From Jaltomata sinuosa (Eukaryota > Streptophyta > Magnoliopsida > Solanales > Solanaceae): a stretch of 64,000 nucleotides of DNA. Below the pieces are notes generated by a model that searched no databases, had not been told where the DNA came from, and worked only from the letters and a program-made list of their open reading frames with translations. Position numbers and translations under genes: made by a program. This document shows, piece by piece, positions 12,733-23,661 of the stretch. The DNA lies in the NCBI GenBank assembly GCA_003996215.1, contig QJPP01000827.1, forward strand, positions 558,001 to 622,000, given 5' to 3'. Position 1 is the first letter of the stretch. Each line of letters starts with the position of its first letter.

Positions 12733-14186
12733 CTAGTCCTCATCATCATCACCATCAGAAGCCGCTTCTTCTTCAACATTTTTCCCACTTGGGCCAGCAC
12801 CACCCCTTCGAAAGTTTGTCAAAATTGTGGAGTCATGAAGCACTCTCTGAAACTCAAGGTTCTCATTATCGTCTAGCTCTTGCTCAGCATGACCAGGCAT
12901 CTCTTCTTCTGCATAAGAGGAAAACAAGTTGTCCAACGGGCTGGGAATCATCTTGGGTGGAGGAAATGTGGTCAAGTTAGCCTCCACCACCAGATCTTTG
13001 CCTTTGGACTTGTCAATATCTTTCTAGAGTTTTGAAATTGCCCATTCCATAACATCAACCCACTTGAAAAGCGTGTTCAGACTATCCACCACCCCCTTTA
13101 CTGCACTCTTAACCGCCCTGTTGATCATTCCGGGTAGTTTTGCGGCTAAATCTGCCAGTTGCTTCTTATGACTATGAGTTTTGTAGACCATATATTGAAG
13201 ACCACTCCTTGTCATAGAGGGTGTGGGGTCCTGTGGGTGTGCCTCTGAAGTATCCCGAGAGAGGGGAGAATTTCCTGCTCTAGCACTAGGCTCATCACTG
13301 TCAATCTAATCAGTTGCTCCGTCTTTTGCCTCTTGAACCTGGGGGCATCCTTGTCTATTTTCATATCAATATTGATGACCCCTATGGAATGAGTGAATTT
13401 GTCTCAAGGGAGAATAGGAACATCCGCTTTAGCACACAACTTGGTGATCAGGACCGGGAAAGCAAAAAAGTCATTTTCTCGATGAGCTTTCCTCCAGATT
13501 ACCATTGTAGCCATTTCTCTAAAATTTATATGCTACCCTATCATGATAGCATCGATTAGGATGGCAACCTCTTGAGCGATCTTTTGGTCATTCTAAGAGG
13601 GTAGAATACGGTTGCACACTAGATCATACCAAAGTCGTGCCTTAAATACCAATGATCTCCTCGGTATATCGCCTCCCATGATGGACCACACAGTTGTGCC
13701 TAGAGCAATGGTGCAAGCATTCTCTTGATATGGATTGAAATCAGCAGTCATTCTATCCATTAGGGCTGGTAGAGGATCAATTGGGTGTTCCCAATATATA
13801 ACATTGATCGCCGCGGGGGTGACAGATACTTTCTTGCCTCTGACAGTGACAGCATCAAGATTTGAGAACTTGTCTTTGGGGCCTTTATAGCCTTCAGAAT
13901 CCTGTATGGCTTGGTAAGCCGCAATGAATTCATGGACTATTTCTTCATAGTATCCCCCGGGTACCTCCTGAAATGGCTGCCAACCTTTAGTAGAAAACTG
14001 GTGGTGCATGTTTGGTAACTCGTCACCCAATTCCCCTAGATTAAAACTCTGCTCCACATTGAATCCTTTATCTTTGTCCTGTTTGTATAGAGCTCTCATG
14101 CCCTTTATTCCGAAGCAGAGCGTTGCTTCATCGGCAGCTGATCCTTGCCTTGCTTTGTTTCTAGGGTTTCTCATGCTGGAAGACAT
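12733..14186 (-). pseudogene. Element A ORF2: putative plant transposon protein (PF20167-like), broken
   Basis: The minus-strand start at 14184-14186 gives MSSSMRNPRNKAR and 198 residues to a stop at 13593. Recognisable blocks are KGWQPFQ, then YYEEIVHEFIAAYQ, then VRGKKVSVTPAAINVIYW, then a tail WSIMGGDIPRRS. This order is what I recall of the 'putative plant transposon protein' family (PF20167), found in plant retroelements and of unknown function. Beyond the stop, related frames continue: 13215-13024 (a helical stretch with HSHKKQLADLAAKLP) and 12990-12733 (acidic C-terminus ending DGDDDED). They correspond to the end of ORF2 in B, so the intact protein was about 480 residues. The ORF lies downstream of gag in the same sense. 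Family identity is inferred from motifs without a search. The upstream extension to 14423 in the same frame runs into the CpG cluster and is unlikely to be coding. Confidence 0.7.
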
Positions 14187-14269
14187 AGTATGCATCCAAT
14201 GATTGTGAGCCAGAACAAAAACAAATCTACTAATGGTGGAATGCAACGAAGTATAAAAACAAAGTGGGT

Positions 14270-14560
14270 GTTTGTTGTCTTGTGCGGACCACCTGTGAAA
14301 CGCACTAGGAAGAGTGCGTGTTGCAAGTGTTGTCGCACAATACAACAGAACCTTCAGGGAATTTTTTTCTATTGATGTGGAAGCTGGTGTGATCCACACC
14401 ATCAGAAGTGCGTATCGCATCAAGCTTTGCCCCTCGAATCAGTGTTCTTCACTTTCTTTTCAACTTAGTGCGACGCCTTGAGCTACCCGCATATCAAGAT
14501 CTATGCATCATATGCAGAACGCACAAAGAAACAATTGGAATTGTTTGTTCCTTGTGTTCT
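14270..14560. repeat. CpG word cluster of A, ORF2-proximal
   Basis: Dense short words of the type GTGCG, TGCGAC and CGCAC in both orientations, including GTGCGGACC, GTGTTGTCGCAC and GTGCGTATCGCA. It lies just upstream of ORF2 in the element's sense. The same words fill 15560-15850 and both LTRs. B (26640-26880) and G (39190-39510) have it in the same place. Confidence 0.75.
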
Positions 14561-14669
14561 TGTGAGTTATGCATATGATCCATAGAGCAAGATGTGCTTC
14601 GGCACTTAGCACCACACACAACTAATTCATAATACAAGGGGGCAAAGGGGATTCATGACCATAATTTTC

Positions 14670-15016
14670 ATGTACTCAGACTTCCCCAAATTTCCATTAA
14701 CACATAACATAAAAGAAAGGACTCAACGACTTCCCTTAAGATGGATGTTACCCCGTCTATCATCAGGAACATCAAGCCCTCCTTGCAACAATGGACACTA
14801 ATAGCATATCAACAATTAACCCCCTTCCCGCACAAGATCTTATAACCCAACTAGATTTTTAATAAGAATCATGGGCCTGCAATCAGCTACATTCAACCTC
14901 AATTATCAATCAAAACCTCATGACTAATGATTACTTGCCCTTAAGAACGACGTCACCCAATCTATCATCGGGCCAAATCAAGCACTAGTCACAAGTGGGT
15001 TACTCAGACTTCACCC
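14670..15016 (-). other. Conserved non-coding segment of A with duplicated motifs
   Basis: Two motifs each occur twice in mirrored order: ACTCAGACTTC at about 14673 and 15002, and a block CTTAAGA..GACGT..ACCC..TCTATCATC at about 14734-14766 and 14940-14970. The second block differs at a few bases between copies. B (27036-27386) and G (39606-39962) keep the same arrangement. No frame is kept, so it may be structural or regulatory. Function is unknown. Confidence 0.65.
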
Positions 15017-15289
15017 TATCATAGATATTAAGGCTAAACATTACTATCAACATGCATAGTTAATATTTACAATCTACCAAGTTGACATTAAAAGATTTCA
15101 TCATTACAACTCAAAATTGGGGACCCAAAATTTTTGGATCTCACCCCTTATCAACATGGCTAATCTAGTAAGCATGCTTCACACTATGAGTTCCCAACAA
15201 TCATAAAAATAACTATTTAACGTCGGAGAACTTACCACAAGTGAATATTACAAAGGGAAGAACGGAAATTAAAGCTTTTTTGAATTCCA

Positions 15290-15520
15290 ACAATGGTTAC
15301 CCACAAGACCTTCCGGAGAATGATTGTGGTGACTTGGAGAAGTGGAGGAGAAGATTGGGTGAGAAGAGGAGAATGATTTGTGGGAGTTTGAGGGGTTTGG
15401 AGAAATTTTTTGGTGGAGGATTTTGAGAGTTGTGGAGAAAGATGGTGGAAAAAGGAGAGAGAGAGAGGCGGTTTTAAAAGAAAAAGAAGAGGAAGAGTTG
15501 GCCGGGTAATCTCCGGGTCG
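15290..15520 (-). promoter_or_regulatory. Possible internal promoter and leader for ORF2 in A
   Basis: On the minus strand a TATA-like TTTTAAAACC (15471-15480) is followed by about 180 bases very rich in C and T with CTCTCTCT. A CpG word cluster (15560-15850) lies just upstream. This repeats the layout seen in the LTR (cluster, then TATA). The element B (27709-27860) and G (40305-40445) counterparts agree, and G has a better TATA box. A promoter is an inference. Confidence 0.4.
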
Positions 15521-15537
15521 AGTCAGTCAACGGGTTA

Positions 15538-15850
15538 GGTCAATTAAAAATTCAAATTTACCTCTTGTGCGCCACGACATGCAATTCGCACCAGACAAGG
15601 TGCATACTGCATGGCATATCACACATGCCCCTTTTTGCTCCCCTGGGGTTTCCCATACAACTGTTTTCTTATGCGATGGAGGTGCGACATGCACTTGGGT
15701 TTGTGCGATCCGCATAACACAACGCACGTCACCTCCATTTTTTTCAATTTCTCTCCAGGCCTTTTGTTTTTGTGTGCGGTGAGCTATGCAACCCGCACAA
15801 TTGCTTATGCGGTCCGCACTGTCCACTGCATGACACATTTTTTCCTTGTT
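15538..15850. repeat. CpG word cluster of A, gag-proximal
   Basis: Repeated words such as TGCGAC, GTGCG and CGCAC in both orientations. Overlapping frames on both strands (15527-15925, 15567-15782, 15611-15967) are products of these words and not conserved protein. B equivalent 27935-28215; G equivalent 40500-40740. Confidence 0.75.
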
Positions 15851-15984
15851 TTGCCTTGTCCATGTTTTCCATTCCATGCATATCCTACAGAACATCCAAA
15901 ACAACAAACAATAACCAAAAATCAAAGAAAGAAACTTGGGTTACCTCCCAAGCAGCGCTTGATTTAACGTCGTAGCATGACGAT

Positions 15985-17345
15985 GTTCTCTCAATCCTCA
16001 TTAATTTTTGGGGTTGTTGATGGTGTCACTATGTAGCGTTCCCTTCATCCATCTGTTCATTTGTCTAGATAGGTGGGTCCCCAATAAGATGTTTGATCGA
16101 GGGACTATAGGAGTTCACCATTTGGTGAAGTGTAGAGAGCTCCCTCTTTAGCTCACTTACTCCCGAGTTTGTGTTATCCACCTTCTTGAGAACCAAGGAC
16201 AACATGTCCTCTATCTTGGATTGATCGGGATTGCTTGTGCCCGGTTGGTAGAGAGAATCAGATTTGTTTGGGGGGATGTAAGGATTCTAGCTCTTGTGAT
16301 TGAAGCGATCACCATCCTTCTCTCTTTCACGCCAATTTCCATCCCTCTCCTTGTTTCTAATCCAACCTTGATTCTCCTTCATCGGGCGATATTACCCGGG
16401 GAGAGACCCCACTGACACATAGCATAGTTTACCATCGATCTCAGTCATAAGCTCCACATCATTCACCTCAACCTCTTGTGTACTCACTGTATTCACCTTC
16501 TTAACACCAGCTCCCATCACATGCTTGGCCATAAAGTCAATTTGTTTCATTATTTTAGCCAAAGCTTTATCTCGCTCCTCATCTTTCCTCCTTGCTTCAT
16601 TTGTTAAGATTGTTGAGGGCGTTCCCAAAGTTGACACCTCTGCCTATCTTGTATGCCGAGCTTGATTGATCTTGGTCATTCGTTCTAATAGCGTCGAGGC
16701 AATGTGAAACTCAAGGTCCATAAAGGTGCCACCTCCAAGATTATCGGCCACTAATTTGTTCACGGAATTCAATGACCGGTAGAAGCTTTGTAATAACACA
16801 TTGTTTGACAATTCATTGTTTGGACACAACAAAAGCTTCTTCTTGAATCGTAGCCAAACCTCATGTAAAGGCTCATCGGGGAATTGCTTGACGTTAGTAA
16901 TCTCATCTCGGAGTTTCATCATTCAAGATGGAGAAAAGAATCTCGAGGTAAATTACTCAACCAACTCGACCCAAGATATGATGTATCCATCCGGTAATTC
17001 CTCCAACCACGTCGTGGCTTCCCTCTTCAAAGAGAAAGGGAATAGGCACAATCGGATAAACTCTTGGGAGATATTGTGGATCATGAATGGTTGGAAAATC
17101 TCCAAGATGTTCTGAATATGTCGGTTGGCGTCCTCACGAGCAGCTCCACTAAATAGCCCCTTCATTTGAATCAAATAAAGTATGGTGCTTGTCACATGGA
17201 AGACAGCATTTCCCACCGTGGGGGGGGGGGGGGGTTGGCGGATTGCACCTACACCTCCGTGCCTCATTGGCTCAGCAGCGTTAGCGTTGTCGAAGCTGCC
17301 AATGCTCTCATTGTCCTCGGCTTCTTCCATAGCCGACCTGCTCAA
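15985..17345 (-). pseudogene. gag: Element A gag, frameshifted remnant
   Basis: Capsid-nucleocapsid polyprotein remnant on the minus strand, starting MSRSAMEEAEDNE at 17345. The first frame (17345-16953) has a proline run, then NAVFHVTSTILYLIQMKGLF and LFPFSLKREATTWLEEL, the core of the Athila/Tat-type retrotransposon gag domain. A shift leads to 16922-16644 with KLRDEITNVKQFPDEPLHEVW and LLQSFYRSLNSVNKLVADN. A further frame (16637-16392) carries an acidic-basic linker and KHVMGAGVKKVN. The end (about 16390-15985) matches the B gag tail. No zinc knuckle or protease follows. After the tail comes a tract CTCCCAAGCAGCGCTTG (15944-15960) shared with B and G. The homopolymer at 17221-17234 encodes the proline run. 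Confidence 0.82.
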
Positions 17346-17434
17346 TCAACACCCAAAAACAACAAAAAGTAAAAGAAAACAAACACTCTCAAGTTGACTT
17401 CACAACAACAATCAAAAAGTCGCTAAGACTCAAG

Positions 17435-17452
17435 TCCCCGGGAACGGCGCCA
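17435..17452 (-). other. Primer binding site of element A (tRNA-Asp type)
   Basis: TGGCGCCGTTCCCGGGGA on the minus strand differs at one base from TGGCGCCGTTGCCGGGGA, the complement of a plant Asp tRNA 3' end. It is separated from the 5' LTR by four bases (17453-17456). Confidence 0.88.
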
Positions 17453-17456
17453 TTTT

Positions 17457-18968
17457 TGATAAACGCTCAAATCGTGGCACTCCAATTAGGAGGTCACAGC
17501 GATCGCGTAGTCAAAACAAAATTTATAAACCCTACAAATGTCAGGGTCGTACCCAAGGCACCTGATTTAGCTAATTAGAGATTGTACAAAGCAATTTCAA
17601 AGTGAGAGTAGTTGTTCAACAAAACCAAAGAAATAAAATGGGGGAATTGGGAAAGTTGTCACTACTAACTCAATTCAAACAAAAGCTATAAAATTGAGAT
17701 GGGTGTACCAAATAGAACTAGATGACTAGGGGTGCATTTCCTATGGGAAATTTTCTATAGGATAGTGTAATCACTAATTCACTCAAATTCTCACCTATTG
17801 ACGCAGGTAGCGTTGGTCATAAGTGTGGAATGCTATCTCTCAATCAACATCCACATATCCGATTATTTTGGTTAGAACATCATTCGGTGTGCTAAATAAC
17901 CAACCAACATTTCCTTGGGGAGGTCATCCTATTTCTAGATCGGACCCTTAAATGGGAGATTCTGCGATTAGAGCTATGTCTAGCCTCAAATCTAAGTGGA
18001 TTCCCAAGTACCCACTAGCAATTTTACATCCACAACTACAAAATTCTCTCTCGAGCAACTAAATAGCCAAGTAAGGTAAATTCATGTTTGCAACCATAAA
18101 TTATTAGATTAAAACATGGTGAAATTACTAGACCCATATCAGATAAGCAATTATAAGAGTGATTTAGCAACACCCACACCCATTAGCTAGGCACCCATCA
18201 TTAATACACCTCTAAAAAAGAGAAATTAGCCACTCATAAAAGGGGGAGAAGATATACCAGCTGGGTAAATCAAACTCCCATCAATTGCAGTTGATTCTCA
18301 AGTTCTAGAGCCAAATTAGCACACAAGTTGTTAACCAAAAGATTGGATTGAAAACCCTCTCTCAATGGAGATGGAAAAAAGTGTTTACAAGCCAAAATTA
18401 TCTCAAAGTTCTCTCCTGAAATTCTCTGCTCAAAATTCTATATACAAAATAGGCCTAAAATTGACTTTTATATGTTCCCAAAATCATCACATAAATTTAG
18501 GACAAAATTGCCCTCCAGCTGGTGTGTGACATGGCATGCGGTTCGCACGTCGCAGTGTGCGCATCGCACACCTTCTTCAGGTTGACCAATGACTTCATCC
18601 GCTTAAGTAGGCTTTGTGAGAAGGGTGATGCATTTCCCACCATGAGATGTGCCTGTCTTATGGCGACTGCATGCCTTAGCAGAATCTTCAGCCATCTTTG
18701 CAGCTTCATGCAGAGGAGGTGCAAACCCCACCTCGGCTTGTGCATGTTGCACAACCACCGCATCTCTTGGCAGATTCTCCATCTTTCCTCAACTCTTCAC
18801 ACTTATCTCCTTTTTGGCTCTTTATGTGTTCATATCCTTGTTTCTCCTCTTCTATCCAAAGTACCTGCATAGACATCAATAAAGGCCATAAGAATCTCTA
18901 AATCAATTCTAAACGTAGCAATAATTCGTGGATATAGGCTCAATAGTTTGTAGATTACTGACTTATCA
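17457..18968 (-). repeat. Element A 5' LTR
   Basis: 1512 bp, TGATAA to TTATCA, pairing with 9133-10682. CpG words are at about 18520-18765, downstream (plus sense) of a minus-strand TATA-like ATATAAAAG at about 18467. Plus-strand frames at 18522-18872 and 18649-18882 run through the words and mirror the false frames of the other LTR. Confidence 0.93.
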
Positions 18969-20318
18969 GTCCCAAGTTAGGATCGAACCATCCCTATGTC
19001 GAAAAAATACAGGTTTTCAGTGCTGAGATGTTTAGCCTCACACCTTCTCGGTTAACCATATAATTCTGATAGAGCCCAAATTATTACATTTTCAATATTC
19101 TTAAAAACATCCTTCAATAATACAATTTTGTTAGGGGAATAATCTATTATTGGTATCATCAGTTGTTCATTTCATCGATATAGAACCCATAGGGTCTGTC
19201 AACAATTCAATATGCCCATTTCATAAAATTTGTATAGTAAAACAATAATTTTTGTCTCAATCCATTCCATTCGTAAAATCTGTTAGAATAGAAATATCTT
19301 TCGAAATCCGTAAATCACTTTAAAGACTTTTGGATATTAAGAAGAACAAGTAAAAACCTTTCAATCCTCTTTTTGAGTGACATTCATCACATAATCCCTT
19401 AGTTTTTTCAAGTAAAAGTTAGGGAATAACATTTTCATGAGCTTTTCTCAAAGTTAGAAAAACCATACTTGTAACCCTAAGTTCATAATCAAAATAGTAT
19501 ATATGTTTACCAAAGGGTTTAAAAACCATAAAATTTATAAGATAGTTTTAAAAGGGATCATTCTGCGTACCTTGGAGAAGAAGATTGTGGAGAGGAACTC
19601 TTGGGATAGAAACCCTATCCTTTGATATCTCTGAGACTTGGAAGATTGGTGTTTTGACGGTGAGGAGCATTTGAAACCATCCTGGAAAGAAGTTCCCCGT
19701 AAAAAAATTACCCTAGGAGTCCTATTTATAAGCAATCCCAATTAAAATCTGGATTGGTCTAGGAAAGGAAAGACGCGTCAGAAAAAAATAGATGCCAAAA
19801 TGATCCATTTTGGCCATAAATGGACCATTTTTAAAGGTGTTTTAACTTATAAAATATGATGAGCTTTTGCTCTATAAAACAGTTAGGAAAACGGACCTTT
19901 TTTCCTTCCATTTGAACTGCCAAAATTCGACGGACTTCTTGTTAGACAGACATCTTCTTGGTAAACTGATCATAACATTTTACTCCGGACTTGGATTAAC
20001 GCGTGATCGGTGGCGTTGGAAAGAAAACTTGAAGACCTATAATTTGGTGGGTCATGGGCCACCTAACATTTTATATTCTAGGAGAAATGATCGTTTTAAG
20101 ATGACCTAAGTTAGAAAGTTATACAAAAAGTTAGTCGGTAAAGAAGCTTTCAACTTAACTTGTGCTAGAGGTTCCTTAAGACCTTAATTCATATCCAACA
20201 CTCTTCCCACACATAGTGCTTGACCATAACACCTATTTACAATGAAATCTTTTGGGTTCAGGTCTAATTACACGCGAAAAATGATTGGAATCCTAGCTTG
20301 AAATTTGGGGGTGTTACA
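18969..20318 (-). mobile_element. Element E: 5' LTR, second piece
   Basis: This resumes the E LTR after A. The first five bases, GTCCC, are the right target duplication of A. The piece is collinear with 2046-3406 and ends GTGTTACA at 20318, the LTR start on the minus strand. After it the F LTR resumes with ACACCCTCCC. Confidence 0.9.
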
Positions 20319-22162
20319 ACACCCTCCCTAGAATCTAGTCTAAGACGGTACAAGAGATACTACAAGAGTAAAACAGAAATGTAAGAGGACACAACTCCAA
20401 CCATGGAAGCAATGGTATAAGTTGTTGAAAAAGCACCTTTGTCATGTACCTATGAAACATAACCGGCCCTACAACCAGACCAACTACATTTACAATGCTA
20501 CTTACAAGTCTCCGGACTTCTCAAGAGTCCCTAGGGCAGTCCTCACTCATGATACTAATATCCAGCAATACACTCCAGACACCCCGTCTACCTTTTAACT
20601 CCAATCACATAGAATGGGTTCAACACTTATTTAATAATAACGGTTAACCAATAATATGACTAGACTATTTGTCTCCTACTTAGCTTATCAACCACATGTA
20701 ACCAATTAACAACCACTAACAAGCCAGTGACAACAAACATATATCCTTTCCCCACAACCCAGACCCACTAAGGATCCCTAGGACACCACTATGTTTTCAA
20801 CATGCATTTCCAGTCTACACTAAGACTAACCTCATATTTAAATATAATCACTCGGCCTCTCATGGACCATATGCAGCAATCACAAATCAAGAATATAACC
20901 CAGTCCACTCATGGAACTATCGAATGAATACAACCAATGAAAATAAAGCAAACCCATAGAGGGCATGGTACCCGAGTCAACCATTATGAATTTCGTACCA
21001 GGCGTGGTAACTAAGCTAACACATAAGTATCCCATACCAAGCGTGGTACCCGAGCCAACTAATAAATATCATGTACCAAGCGTGGTACCTGAGCCAACCA
21101 AAAGTCACACAAATCAAATCAATCAACAAACAATGGACAAAAAAACTTACTTGTAAACCAACAAGCAACAACACAAGTTCATTTCACAAGACTGATAACC
21201 GGATAAGAAGACATTCATAATCACCTTCCCTAAGCATGCAAAGTCACACAATACTAAGATATAGTACATGAACACATATTGCATATTGTAAAATCAATAA
21301 CCATCACCTACCTCAACCCCGGGTACGTAGACTCAACACTGAATCCTGTCCGGAGACTAAATCCCCATTCACCCCCTTAGGACACATAACACATAGTTAC
21401 ATAAATTTCGAACTCCTCCTAATGCAAATACAACATGGGGAAGACATCCCCTAACCTTGGTTCTTCAACCATTCTTATTATTCTACTACCTATATGTCAA
21501 ACATTTTCGAAAACTCCCTTTTTACAAGCCATTTAACTACCCAAAGCATGTTCGGTTACCCGAACTTTCCTGACACTTTAGTCCCTGGATTCTAGCATCA
21601 CACATCACATAACAATTATTAGCAACCCGAGTTATGGAAACAAATCATCCTAACCTTATCATTTTTCAATCTTAACCAATCCAAACACAACAATCCTTGA
21701 GACTCCGTTCTTGAAGGCCTAAGCATGGTTTCTCCTTTCCGTCTATAAAATAATACGAAATGAAAATAGGTAAATATCTACTTAAGGTGAAGAACCTAGC
21801 CTACATGAATGCCAAGCAGCTTCACAATGCATTTTCTGGCTTTGTGAAGGCGTTCCCTGATGGATGTTAAGTCCGGAATCCATGGTTTCACATCTTTTTA
21901 ACCAAAATCTCTCCTCCCCATGGATCCAATGCCTTGGAGTAGCCTAGGAGGGTTTTTGGAGAAACCCTCGTATGGTTTCCAACTGAGGAGGATAAGTGTT
22001 TGAATAAAATTGCATAGCGGAGCTACTACCTCCTGTCATTTTGCTATAGCGGACGGCTGCCCGCTACAGCCGCAGCGTTATAATAGAGAAACGTCTATTA
22101 TAGCAGAGTGATGTCAGCCAAAGTTAATTTAAAGAAAAATCCAAAATTTTCTACCATGTCAC
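20319..22162 (-). mobile_element. Element F: 3' LTR, first visible piece
   Basis: This matches 35245 onward in the F 5' LTR. Left of it is E, so the first 175 bases of this LTR should lie left of the window. It is cut at 22162 by B, with GTCAC (22158-22162) as the left target duplication. A cluster of GCTATAGCGG-like words lies at about 22010-22110. The frame at 20965-21156 covers a short repeat of CCAAGCGTGGTACC (three diverged copies near 21000-21090) and is not a gene. Confidence 0.87.
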
Positions 22163-23661
22163 TGATGAATGCTAAAATAGTGCTCTCCAATGAGGAGGCC
22201 ACATCGATCGTGCAGCAAAACCAAATTTATAAACCGAACGGATATCGAGGTCGTACCCAAGGGACTTGACTTAGCCAACTAGAGATTGTATGAGTTGATT
22301 TCAAGGCGAGAGTAATTATTTAAACAAAAACAAACAAAAAGATGGGAGAAATTGGGAAAGTTGTCACTACTAACACAATTCAACAAAAAGAAATAAAACT
22401 AACGATGGATGTACCAAGGGATTTAGAAGACTAGGGATGCATATCCGATGGGGCATTCACTATAGGATGGGGTAATCATTCATTCACCTATACTTTCACC
22501 TATTGACATGAATAGCATTGGTCATAGGTATGGAATGCTATCTTTCAATCAACATCCACATTTCTGATGATCTTGGTTAAAACATCATCGGTGTAGTAAA
22601 CAATCAACCAATATTAGCTTGGGTAGGTTGTCCTATTCCTATCTCAAACCCTTAAATGGGAGAATCCGGCGATTAGAGCTATTCCTAGCCTCCAATCTAG
22701 ATGGATTCCCAAGTACCCACTAGCAATTTCACATCCACAGCTTTGAAATTATCTCCTGAGCAATCATATAGCTAAGTAATGTAAATTAATGTTTGCAACC
22801 ACCAATTTTAGGATTAAAACTTGGTGAAATTACTAGACCCATGTCAAATTAGTAATTATAAAAGTAAATTAACAACACCCACACCCATTAGCTAAGCACC
22901 CATCATCTATACACTCATAGACAAGAGAATTTAGCCACTCATAGTAGGAGAAGAAGAGATACCATCTGGGTAATTCAAATTCCCATCCATTGTAGCTGAA
23001 TCAGAAGTTCTAGAATCAAATTACGCACACAAATGGTTAACCAAGAGATTTGCATTGAAACCCTCTTCTCAATGGAGGTGGAAAATTGTTTACAAAGCAA
23101 AAACTCTCTCTAAAACTCAGGTCTGAAGTATTGTATATACAAAATGAGCCTAAATTAGCCTTTTATATGTTCCCAAGTCATCACATAAAATTAGGACAAA
23201 TTTTTCTTCCGGGCAATGTGCGTCGCGACATGCGGATCATACGTCGCATTGTGCGCATCGCACACTTACTACAGATCATCCATTGACTTCAACAGCATAA
23301 GTGAGCTTTGTGCGAAGATGGTGCATTTTGCACCACAGGTTATGCGTGCGCAGAACGACCGTACTCCTTAGCAGAATCTTCAATAACTTTTGTAGCCTCG
23401 TGCGGAGGAGGTGTGAACCGCACCTCATCTTGTACGTGTCACATAGCCATCGCATCCCATAGTAGATTTTCCAACTTTTCTCAACTTTTCACACTTAGCT
23501 TCTTTTTGGCTCTTTTTGGGTCCATATCCTTGTTCTTCATCTTCTATCAACAGTTCCTGCATATACATCAATAATGGTCATATGAACCTCTAAATCAATT
23601 CAAAACATAGCAATAATTCATGGATATAGGCTCAATAAGTAGGTATATTATCGACTTCTCA
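22163..23661 (-). repeat. Element B 3' LTR
   Basis: 1499 bp starting TGATGAATG and ending TTCTCA. It pairs with 29808-31287, differing at about one base in ten at the start by eye. CpG word cluster at about 23215-23480; minus-strand TATA-like ATATAAAAGG at about 23160-23169. Confidence 0.92.

Larger units (their letters stand above)
9133..18968 (-). mobile_element. Element A: non-autonomous Athila/Tat-like LTR retrotransposon
   Basis: A complete 9.8-kb insertion on the minus strand. LTRs are at 9133-10682 and 17457-18968; both start TGATAA and end TTATCA on the plus strand. Flanks are the perfect duplication GTCCC (9128-9132, 18969-18973), and the uninterrupted E LTR near 2045-2052 shows the empty site. 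In element order it has: 5' LTR, tRNA-Asp-type primer site, decayed gag, CpG word cluster, TATA-like and pyrimidine-rich tract, conserved non-coding segment, second CpG cluster, ORF2, long non-coding 3' part, polypurine tract, 3' LTR. No protease, reverse transcriptase or integrase is seen, so any mobility would have been in trans. The two LTRs differ at roughly one base in ten over their first 150 bases by eye, so it is not recent. Confidence 0.93.

Noticed and set aside
14186..14423. N-terminal extension of A ORF2 to an upstream start
   Set aside because: The added residues come from the CpG cluster and are not kept in B; the internal MSSS start matches the B start position.
15527..15967. 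Overlapping 118- and 132-residue frames on opposite strands
   Set aside because: Both cross the CpG word cluster. The B equivalent has different frames; no gene-like conservation.
17166..17397. Plus-strand glycine-rich frames over the G run
   Set aside because: Antisense to the proline run of A gag.
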